From contig NZ_LT629771.1 in the NCBI RefSeq assembly GCF_900105175.1, positions 1,550,001 through 1,614,000 of the forward strand: a stretch of DNA of 64,000 nt. The letters are read 5' to 3'. The notes beneath the pieces are model-generated. The model did no database searches. It saw only the letters and a list, made by a program, of their open reading frames with translations, and was not told the origin of the DNA. Each line of letters starts with the position of its first letter. Positions within the stretch are counted from its first letter, which is position 1. Positions 44,757 to 51,707 of the stretch are shown here, one piece after another. The position numbers were made by a program, and so were the translations under genes. The stretch is from Jiangella sp. DSM 45060. GTDB lineage: Bacteria; Actinomycetota; Actinomycetes; Jiangellales; Jiangellaceae.

Positions 44757-45851
44757 ATGACTGACGACCTGACGGCCGCACCCGGCCGCGCCACCCTCCG
44801 CGACGTCGCCGCCCGCGCCGGAGTCTCGATGTCGACGGTCTCCCGGGTCCTGGGCGGCGGCTACCCGACCGCGGCCAGCACGAAGGAGAAGGTCCTCCGC
44901 GCGGTCGAGGAGCTCGACTACGTCGCCAACGCCCACGCGCGGGCGCTGGCCGGGGGCAGCTCGAAGACCGTCGCGATCCTGGTCGGCTCGGTGGCCATCG
45001 AGTTCCAGGCCTACATCGCCCAGGGCGTCGAGGAGCAGGCGACCGACGACAAACACCTGTGCCTCGTCTGCTCCACCGGCGGCGATCCGGAACGCGAGCT
45101 GGCCTACATCCAGCTGATGCGCGAGCAGGGCGCCCGCGCCGTCGTGCTCGTCGGCACCGTGGTCGCCGACGACGCCTACCACGCGCGGATGCGCCAGTTC
45201 GCCCAGGCGCTCGACGCCGCCGGCTCGCGGCTCGCGCTGGTCGGCCGGCCGCCGCTGGCCCGCGACGTCCCGGCCGTGGTGGTCGAGTTCGACAACGAGG
45301 GCGGCGCCTACGCGGCCACCAGCCACCTGCTGACGCAGGGGCACGAGCGCATCCTCTACCTCGGCAAGCAGCCGGGCCAGACCACCGCCGAGGGCCGGCT
45401 GGCCGGGCACCTGCGCGCGCTCGCCGACTTCGGCGTCGAGCCCGACGAGTCGCTGATCGTCGCCGGCGAGTTCGGCCGGCAGCCCGGCTACCAGATGATG
45501 AAGGCGCGCCTCGAGGCCGGGCCGGTCGACTTCACCGCCATCTTCGCCGGCGACGACCCCGCGGCGGCCGGCGCCATCCAGGCGCTGCGCGAGCACGGCC
45601 TGCGGGTGCCCGACGACGTCTCGATGGTCGGCTACGACGACCTCGCCGTGGCCGCCGACCTCGGGCTGACCACCGTCCACATCCCGCACGAGGAGCTGGG
45701 TCGCACCGCCGTCCGGCTGGCGCTGCACCAGGCCGACGCCCGCGGCGAGGGGCCCGGGCTCGTGCACCGGAAGCTGGCCACGCAGCTCATCGTGCGCGAT
45801 TCCGTCCGGCCCAACCTCGGCCCCGGCGGGCGCCGGCCGGTGCGTCCCTAG
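44757..45851 (+). CDS. LacI family transcriptional regulator
   Basis: Sugar-responsive repressor, 364 aa. The N-terminal helix-turn-helix and hinge (TLRDVAARAGVSMSTVSRVL, about 13-32) are followed by a periplasmic-binding-protein-like ligand domain with FAGDDPAAAGAIQALREHGL and VSMVGYDDLAVA. It is divergent from the Dpp-type operon with 287 bases between starts, and related AAGCGCT-containing sites lie in both promoters, so it most likely controls both. The inducer is unknown. Confidence 0.93.
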   Translation: MTDDLTAAPGRATLRDVAARAGVSMSTVSRVLGGGYPTAASTKEKVLRAVEELDYVANAHARALAGGSSKTVAILVGSVAIEFQAYIAQGVEEQATDDKHLCLVCSTGGDPERELAYIQLMREQGARAVVLVGTVVADDAYHARMRQFAQALDAAGSRLALVGRPPLARDVPAVVVEFDNEGGAYAATSHLLTQGHERILYLGKQPGQTTAEGRLAGHLRALADFGVEPDESLIVAGEFGRQPGYQMMKARLEAGPVDFTAIFAGDDPAAAGAIQALREHGLRVPDDVSMVGYDDLAVAADLGLTTVHIPHEELGRTAVRLALHQADARGEGPGLVHRKLATQLIVRDSVRPNLGPGGRRPVRP

Positions 45852-45904
45852 GCGGAAGGGGATATTCGGTTGCGGGCCCGGCCGCCGCGCACCATCGTCG
45901 GGGG

Positions 45905-46465
45905 ATGAGCGACGCGCCTGAGCGGTGGACCCGAGCGACCGTCTACGCGGACATGTGGGTCGACCCGGCGGACGACCCGCGCAACTCCGAGGGCGTCAGC
46001 CCCGACGGCGAGCTGCCGACGCTGCGCGACTACCTCAACGCCTACCGGCTGACGCTGCGGATGAAGTGCGACGGCCTCGACCCCGAGCAGCTGGCCCGCC
46101 GCTCCGTGCCGCCGTCGACGATGTCGCTGCTCGGCCTCGTGCGGCACCTCGCCGAGGTCGAGCGCGACTGGCGCAGCTGGGTCCGGCCCGACGATCCGGC
46201 GCCGAAGCTCTACGGCCCGCGCGACGCCGACTTCGACGGCGCCGTCGGCGACCAGGCGGTCGTCGACGGCGCGTTCGCCGATCTCGCCCGCGAGCAGGCC
46301 GCCACCGACGACGTCCTGGCGGGGTACGCCGACCTCGGCGAGCGGGTCGGCCGCGACGGCATCGCCGTCCGCGAGCTGTGGGTGCACCGCATCGAGGAGT
46401 ACGCCCGCCACTGCGGCCACGCCGACCTGCTGCGCGAGTGCGTCGACGGCCGGGTCGGCCAGTAG
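45905..46465 (+). CDS. DinB-like (DUF664) protein
   Basis: Four-helix-bundle protein of 186 aa in the DinB/DUF664 superfamily. Landmarks are LNAYRLTLRMKCDGLD, SLLGLVRHLAEVERDWRSW with a metal-type histidine, and WVHRIEEYARHCGHADLLRE with the second histidine pair. Related actinobacterial proteins bind metal or act as thiol-dependent transferases; no reaction can be assigned. The ATG at 45905 has GGGGG just upstream. It is convergent with the DksA-type gene 7 bases away. Confidence 0.85.
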   Translation: MSDAPERWTRATVYADMWVDPADDPRNSEGVSPDGELPTLRDYLNAYRLTLRMKCDGLDPEQLARRSVPPSTMSLLGLVRHLAEVERDWRSWVRPDDPAPKLYGPRDADFDGAVGDQAVVDGAFADLAREQAATDDVLAGYADLGERVGRDGIAVRELWVHRIEEYARHCGHADLLRECVDGRVGQ

Positions 46466-46472
46466 TCGCCGG

Positions 46473-46775
46473 TCAGCGGCTCGCGCAGCCGACGCACAGC
46501 CGCGTCCACGGACGCAGCTCCAGCCGCTCGACGGGTATGGCGGTGGCGCAGCGCTCGCAGGCGCCGAAGGTGCCGCGGGCCAGGCGGTTCTGGGCGGCCT
46601 CGACGTCGTTGAGGATGCGGGCGACGCTTGCGCGGTGGGCCGCGGCGGGTGAGTCGCCGGCGGTCTCGGAGAGCTCGTCGAGCTGGCGCTGCCGGCTGGC
46701 GGCGGCCTCGGCGAGCGCCTCCTCGATGCGGGCGCGGGCGTCGCGATCGATCGCGGGGTAGGTGGGCGTGGTCAT
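46473..46775 (-). CDS. TraR/DksA-type zinc-finger protein
   Basis: Small protein of 100 aa. A helical N-terminal half (about 10-60, coiled-coil like) is followed by the C4 zinc finger CERC...CVGC (CERCATAIPVERLELRPW and its partner). Actinobacterial members such as RbpA-unrelated DksA-like proteins are thought to act on RNA polymerase, but the acidic tip residues needed for the ppGpp effect in E. coli are not evident. GGAGC precedes the ATG at 46775. Confidence 0.88.
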   Translation of the reverse strand: MTTPTYPAIDRDARARIEEALAEAAASRQRQLDELSETAGDSPAAAHRASVARILNDVEAAQNRLARGTFGACERCATAIPVERLELRPWTRLCVGCASR

Positions 46776-46855
46776 GCTGCTGCTCCTGGAGGTGACGCGC
46801 CGCGGGCGCGCTGAGAGGGCTCACGCGCCGCCGGCGGGTGAGCTGGATGACGGGG

Positions 46856-47020
46856 TCAGCAGCAGCGGGGCGGGGCGCGGTCGACGCTGCGGCGCAGGAC
46901 GTCGAGGCCGCAGACGCCGCGGGCGGTCTGGGCCAGCTGGAGCGCCAGCAACGCCGGACCGGCGATGACGTGGGCAGGCTCAGGCGTCGCCGTCTGCGCC
47001 GCCGCCCATCCCGTCACCAT
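46856..47020 (-). CDS. Possible small protein, unknown
   Basis: A 54-codon frame starting ATG GTG ACG and ending CC-stop, in the 264-base gap between the ROK and DksA-type genes and on their strand. It encodes a short hydrophobic-helix-like part (AHVIAGPALLALQLAQTA) and three cysteines, two at the very end. There is no clear ribosome site, and it may not be expressed. Confidence 0.25.
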   Translation of the reverse strand: MVTGWAAAQTATPEPAHVIAGPALLALQLAQTARGVCGLDVLRRSVDRAPPRCC

Positions 47021-47039
47021 GGCCGCACCATAGCAAGGG

Positions 47040-48263
47040 TCAGGACTCCCCGACGAGGAGCGCGGCGGCCCGCGGGGCGAGGAAGTGGTCCATGACCAGC
47101 TCGGCCGCGCCCTGGGCGGCCACGTGCTCGCCGATGGCCGACCCCTCGACGACGAGGGCGGGGCGGGCGACGACGAGCTCGCCGGCGACCAGCTCGGTCA
47201 GCACCGGCAGGAACGCCTGGGCGAGCCGGTTCCACAACGGCCCGCCCAGCACGACGCGGGGGACGTCGAGCAGGTTGATGAGCACGCCGAGGCCGACGGC
47301 GACCCGCCGGGCCGCGCGGTCCAGGATCCAGGTGGCGCCGCTGTTGCCGCCGGCCGCCTGCTCGCACAGCGCCGTGCAGGCGTCGTCGATGGCGACGTAG
47401 TCGCTGAGGTCGGGCAGCGGCACCAGCCCCAGCCGCGCCGCCTGGATGACCAGCGCCTCCGGCACACACGCGGCGGCCAGTCCGCCGCGGCGCCCGGCCC
47501 ACTCCAGCTGCTCGGCGTCGGTGTCGACGATGATGTCGCCGACCTCGCCGATGTTGTTCGTGACGCCCCGCAGCACCTGGTTGTCGACGACGACGGAGGC
47601 GCCGACGCCGGAGCCGAGGTACAGGAAGACGAACGCGTTGGCCGGCGCCTTCGACGAGCGCAGCTCGGCTGTCGCGGCCGCCGTGACGTCCTTGTCGAGC
47701 AGGACGGGCAGCCCGGTGGCGTGGTGGAGGTCGGACCGGAGCCGGACGTTGCGCCAGTTCGGCAGCTGCGGCGGGTCGACGATGACGCCGGCGTGGACGT
47801 CCAGCGGGCCGGGCGCGGCGATGCCCAGGCCGAGCACGCGGTCGCGGTCGACTCCGGCCTCGCGGATCACGGAGTCGGCGGTGGCCGCGATCATCGCCGT
47901 GACCTCGGGCGGGTTCGTCGCCTGCGGGGTGCGCTCCTGGCGGCGCAGCCGCACCTGGCCGTCGAGGTCGAGCAGGACGGTGGTCAGCCGCGCGGGGTCG
48001 ATGTGCACGCCGACGGAGAACGCGCCGTCGCGGTCGACGACGAGGGGGATGCTGGGCCGGCCGCGGGCGCTGCCGGCCGGCTCGGTCTCACGGATCAGGC
48101 CGTCGTCGATGAGCCGCCGGGTGATGTTCGAGATGGTCTGCGGGCTCAGCCCCGACTCGCGGCGCAGGTCGGCCCGGCTGGCCCCCGGCGAGCGGCGCAG
48201 GACGTCGAGCACGACGGCCTGGTTGAAGTCGGCCAGGCGGAGTTGGTTGCTGCCGCGCCGCAT
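47040..48263 (-). CDS. ROK family transcriptional regulator
   Basis: Regulator of 407 aa. The winged helix at about 10-70 contains LSPQTISNITRRLIDDGLI. The ROK domain follows with GLGIAAPGPLD and YLGSGVGASVV; the zinc-site region (WAGRRGGLAAACVPEAL) keeps only part of the usual cysteine set. GGAAGGAG precedes the ATG at 48263. It is divergent from the mannosidase/sulfatase operon and most likely controls it. The palindromic element begins 27 bases upstream of its start and lies in its leader or promoter. Confidence 0.92.
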   Translation of the reverse strand: MRRGSNQLRLADFNQAVVLDVLRRSPGASRADLRRESGLSPQTISNITRRLIDDGLIRETEPAGSARGRPSIPLVVDRDGAFSVGVHIDPARLTTVLLDLDGQVRLRRQERTPQATNPPEVTAMIAATADSVIREAGVDRDRVLGLGIAAPGPLDVHAGVIVDPPQLPNWRNVRLRSDLHHATGLPVLLDKDVTAAATAELRSSKAPANAFVFLYLGSGVGASVVVDNQVLRGVTNNIGEVGDIIVDTDAEQLEWAGRRGGLAAACVPEALVIQAARLGLVPLPDLSDYVAIDDACTALCEQAAGGNSGATWILDRAARRVAVGLGVLINLLDVPRVVLGGPLWNRLAQAFLPVLTELVAGELVVARPALVVEGSAIGEHVAAQGAAELVMDHFLAPRAAALLVGES

Positions 48264-48290
48264 GCGACTCCTTCCCTGCCCGAGTGGATC

Positions 48291-48458
48291 CTAGGGTGTG
48301 TCTCCCAAGTCCATGGCCTACTGCGCGACGCCCAGGCGGCGCCTCGCTGCGTTCTCGTCAGTCGTCACAGAGCCCCGCTATGACTCCTTCCTCGCACCTT
48401 GCGAGGCATCCACCTGGACGCCGCTCGCTACGGCCGAGACCCGGGAGTCACACCCTAG
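48291..48458. repeat. Palindromic intergenic element, copy 2
   Basis: A 168-bp imperfect palindrome bounded by CTAGGGTGTGTCTCCC and GGGAGTCACACCCTAG (one mismatch). The conserved inner part is the same as copy 1 (2972-3134), but the outer arms differ in sequence while still pairing. It lies between the divergent ROK and binding-protein genes, in the same orientation as copy 1 relative to the minus-strand gene on its left. Confidence 0.85.
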
Positions 48459-48482
48459 CCAGACGATCTTTAATCCAAGCGA

Positions 48483-48511
48483 TTGACGATATCTTCGACG
48501 AAGCCTAACCT
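48483..48511 (+). promoter_or_regulatory. Promoter of the mannosidase/sulfatase operon
   Basis: TTGACG (48483-48488), 17 bp, TAACCT (48506-48511), 43 bases before the ATG at 48555. Confidence 0.6.
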
Positions 48512-48526
48512 GAGCCCCAGGTTTAG
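48493..48526. promoter_or_regulatory. Operator-like palindromes in the mannosidase/sulfatase promoter
   Basis: CTTCG-A-CGAAG (48493-48503) lies in the spacer. CTAACCTG-AGCCC-CAGGTTTAG (48505-48526, one bulged base) covers the -10 and start region. The first shares CTTCG/CGAAG with the inverted repeat in the other ROK promoter at 5422-5444. Confidence 0.5.
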
Positions 48527-48554
48527 TCCATCGGATGGAAAAAAGGGTGACGCA

Positions 48555-49904
48555 ATGAAGCGCAGTCGTGTACTTCGAGCCGTCACGACCGCCGCCCTCC
48601 TCACCGGGGTGCTGGCCGCGTGCTCGGACAGCGACGACAGTGCCAGCGGCGACGGGCCCGTGACGATCCGCCTGCTCGAGTACCAGCAGGCCCGGGCCGA
48701 CGCCATCGAGCCGCTGCTCCCCGAGTTCGAGCAGGCCATGGCGGACGAGGGCAAGGACATCGAGGTCGAGCTGGTCCTCGACCCCCTGACCGACGAGCAG
48801 TTCCGCACGAAGATCACCCAGCAGTTCCACTCCGGCACCGCGCCCGACGTCATCGACATGGGCGGCACGCACGTGACCGGCTTCGCCGGTGCCGGCTACC
48901 TGCTGGAGCTGGACGAGTACCTCGACGAGTGGGACGCCTGGGGCGAGTACTACGAGCCGGTGAAGGACGCCGCCCGGCAGGTCGACGGCCACTTCTACGC
49001 CGTGCCGCACGAGGCGAACGTGCAGAGCCTGTTCTACCGCAAGGACGTGCTCGAGCAGCTCGGCGTCGACACCTCACAGCCGCAGACGTGGGACGACCTC
49101 ATCGCGCGGCTGGAGCAGGTCACGGCGCAGACGGGCGAGCCGTCGATCGTGATCCCGGCCGGGACGGCGTGGGGCGGCGGCACCTGGACCGAGGGCTTCC
49201 TGCCGATCGCGGCCGGCACCGGCAGCACGTTCTACGACGAGGAGACCGGCCGCTGGACACTGGAGAGCGACGGCCTGACGGCGTCGTTCGAGCTGTACGC
49301 GCGGCTGGTCGAGGCCGGCCTGCTGCCGGTCCAGGACCTGCTCAACCCGAACCCGTGGGAGCCGACGAAGTACGTCCGGTTCCCGGAGGGCACCATGCCG
49401 GTCGCGGCCCAGGGCACGTGGGGCTGGCGCTACGACTGGGGCCCCGAGGGCACCGCGCCGATCGAGAACGTGCAGGAGAAGGTCGCCACCTGGGACTACC
49501 CGGCGCTGGTGCCGGGCACCGAGCCGTACTCCATCAGCGGCGGCGGGTTCGCCTTCGGCATCAGCGCCGAGACCGAGCACGCCGAGGCCGCGATGGCGCT
49601 GGCGACGTGGCTGAGCACCGGTGAGGCGGCGGCCGAGCAGCTGGCCGCCATCGGCGCCGCGGCGCCGCACCCGGGCATCGCCGGCATCGAGCCGTACGCG
49701 AGCGACCCGTCGCTGCTCGACGCGGAGGAGAAGGTCCGCACCGGCATCCGGGCCCCGTTCGGCGACGGCGCCGACCAGGTGTCGCAGGCGGTGCAGAGCG
49801 CGACCGAGGGCATCCTGCTCGGCGACGCGGACGGCGAGCAGGCGGCGGCCACGTTCGCCGAGGAGGCGGCGGAACTGCTGGGCGACGCCCTGGTCGAGCA
49901 GTGA
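48555..49904 (+). CDS. Sugar ABC transporter substrate-binding lipoprotein
   Basis: Family-1 sugar-binding protein, 449 aa, first gene of a six-gene operon. The signal peptide ends in lipobox VLAAC with Cys at about 23, followed by an Asp/Ser linker. It has typical CUT1 segments such as FYAVPHEANVQSLFYRKDVLEQLG and WLSTGEAAAEQLAAIGAA. The ATG at 48555 is chosen because AAGGG lies upstream and the signal peptide starts here. The partner enzymes suggest a mannose-containing, sulfated oligosaccharide ligand (inference). Confidence 0.92.
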   Translation: MKRSRVLRAVTTAALLTGVLAACSDSDDSASGDGPVTIRLLEYQQARADAIEPLLPEFEQAMADEGKDIEVELVLDPLTDEQFRTKITQQFHSGTAPDVIDMGGTHVTGFAGAGYLLELDEYLDEWDAWGEYYEPVKDAARQVDGHFYAVPHEANVQSLFYRKDVLEQLGVDTSQPQTWDDLIARLEQVTAQTGEPSIVIPAGTAWGGGTWTEGFLPIAAGTGSTFYDEETGRWTLESDGLTASFELYARLVEAGLLPVQDLLNPNPWEPTKYVRFPEGTMPVAAQGTWGWRYDWGPEGTAPIENVQEKVATWDYPALVPGTEPYSISGGGFAFGISAETEHAEAAMALATWLSTGEAAAEQLAAIGAAAPHPGIAGIEPYASDPSLLDAEEKVRTGIRAPFGDGADQVSQAVQSATEGILLGDADGEQAAATFAEEAAELLGDALVEQ

Positions 49905-50848
49905 CGTCGGTCCCGGTCCCGGCCACGCCGGCGACGCGGCCCACCCGGCCCGCGTCGCCCGCGCGGCCGCGGCGGGGCCTGCACGGGCGCGGCCTGATCC
50001 CGCTGCTGCTGGGGCCGTCGGTGCTGCTCATCCTGGTGTTCGTCGTCGCACCGGCGGTGTACGGCCTGTACCTGAGCCTCACCAACACCCAGCTCACCGG
50101 CTTCGCCGCCCGCGACCCGCAGTTCGTCGGCCTGGACAACTTCCGCAGCCTGCTCGGCTCGGACGACTTCCTCGCCTCGCTGGGCCGCACCGGCCAGTTC
50201 GTGCTGTTCTCGGCGATCATCGGGCAGACGGTGCTCGGCATGCTCGCCGCGCTGCTGCTGCGGCGCACCTGGCTGCGGGGGAAGGGGCTGTTCGGCGCCG
50301 CGATCCTGCTGCCGATGGTGGTGCCCGAGGTGGTCGCCGCGCTGACCTGGGCGAGCGTGCTGTCGTCCAGCGAGGACGGCACCTTCAACCGGATGATCGG
50401 CCTGTTCGGCGGCTCGGCCGCGGCGCCGCTGCAGGAGTGGCCGATGCTGTCGATCGTCATCGTGAACATCTGGCGCGGCATCGCGTTCGCGATGATCATG
50501 TTCCAGGCCGCGCTGGAGGACGTCCCGGACGAGCTGATCGAGGCCTCCCGGGTCGACGGCGCCAGCGCCGCGCAGGTGTTCCGGTACGTCACGCTGCCGC
50601 TGATCCGCGGGCCGGTCTTCCTGTACCTGCTGCTGACGACGATCACGACGGTCGGCGTGTTCGGGCTGGTGTACTTCCTCACCCAGGGCGGTCCCGGCTC
50701 GGCCACCGAGCTGACCTCGATCTTCATCTTCCAGCGGGCGTTCCAGTACTCGCAGATCGGGCTCGGCAGCGCGGCCTCGGTGATCCTGCTCGCGCTGCTC
50801 ATGGTGCTCGGGCTGACCTACGTCCGGCTGACGAAGGTGGAGGTCTGA
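49901..50848 (+). CDS. Sugar ABC transporter permease, MalF type
   Basis: CUT1 permease, 315 aa. A Pro/Arg-rich tail of about 30 residues is followed by six membrane segments starting at LIPLLLGPSVLLILVFVVAP. The EAA loop is ELIEASRVDGASAAQVFRY. The GTG at 49901 overlaps the binding-protein stop (GTGA), and the stop overlaps the next ATG by one base. Confidence 0.92.
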   Translation: MTSVPVPATPATRPTRPASPARPRRGLHGRGLIPLLLGPSVLLILVFVVAPAVYGLYLSLTNTQLTGFAARDPQFVGLDNFRSLLGSDDFLASLGRTGQFVLFSAIIGQTVLGMLAALLLRRTWLRGKGLFGAAILLPMVVPEVVAALTWASVLSSSEDGTFNRMIGLFGGSAAAPLQEWPMLSIVIVNIWRGIAFAMIMFQAALEDVPDELIEASRVDGASAAQVFRYVTLPLIRGPVFLYLLLTTITTVGVFGLVYFLTQGGPGSATELTSIFIFQRAFQYSQIGLGSAASVILLALLMVLGLTYVRLTKVEV

Positions 50849-51663
50849 TGACGACCGCGGTCCAGCGCGGCCTGCAGTACGCGCTGCTGACGATGCTGGT
50901 GCTGTTCTGCCTGGTGCCGTTCGCGTGGGTGGCGCTGAGCGCGTTCGACGCCGACGCCGGCCCCACGGTGGGCGCGCCGTCGTTCTCGCTGGAGAACTTC
51001 GCCCGCTTCTTCACCAGCGCCGACACCCCGCGACTGCTGCTGAACAGCCTGATCATCTCGGTCGCGGCGACGGCGCTGAACCTGGCCTGCGGGCTGCTCG
51101 GCGCCTACGCGCTGGCACGGTTCCGGTTCCGCGGCCGCAGCTTCTTCATGTTCTCGATCCTGCTGATCCGGGTCATCCCGGCGCCCGCGACGATCGTCGC
51201 GCTGTACCTGCTGATGGTCCGGATGAACCTGGACGACAGCTACCTCGGGCTGATCCTGGTCGAGGCCGCGGCGGCGTTGCCGGTGACGTTGTGGCTGCTC
51301 AAGGGCACCATCGACGCGATCCCGTTCGAGCTGGAAGAGGCCGCCTGGATGGACGGCAACACCCGGCTGCAGGCGCTGCGCCGGGTGGTCTTCCCGCTGG
51401 TCGGCCCGGGTCTGGGCGCCGCGGCCATGCTGACGTTCATGGCGGTCTGGGGCGACTTCCTCACCCCGCTGGTGCTGCTGCAGTCGCCGGACCTGTACCC
51501 GCTGTCGATCGGGCTGTTCCGCGCCTTCTCGGCGTTCAACCAGGTCGACTGGGGCGTGCTCGCCGCCAGTGCGGTCATCTACATGGTGCCGCCGGCGATC
51601 CTCTACGCCGTGCTCCGGCGCCACCTGCTCAAGTCCAGTCTCGGCGGCGCCATCAAGGGCTGA
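50848..51663 (+). CDS. Sugar ABC transporter permease, MalG type
   Basis: CUT1 permease, 271 aa, six membrane segments. The EAA loop reads ELEEAAWMDGNTRLQALRR, in which Trp replaces the usual small residue. The start codon overlaps the previous stop (TGATG). The mannosidase gene follows after 44 bases. No ATPase is encoded in the operon. Confidence 0.92.
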   Translation: MTTAVQRGLQYALLTMLVLFCLVPFAWVALSAFDADAGPTVGAPSFSLENFARFFTSADTPRLLLNSLIISVAATALNLACGLLGAYALARFRFRGRSFFMFSILLIRVIPAPATIVALYLLMVRMNLDDSYLGLILVEAAAALPVTLWLLKGTIDAIPFELEEAAWMDGNTRLQALRRVVFPLVGPGLGAAAMLTFMAVWGDFLTPLVLLQSPDLYPLSIGLFRAFSAFNQVDWGVLAASAVIYMVPPAILYAVLRRHLLKSSLGGAIKG

Positions 51664-51707
51664 GCCCCGCCGCGTGATCCACTTCCACCCTCCAGGAGCG
51701 ATCCGTT

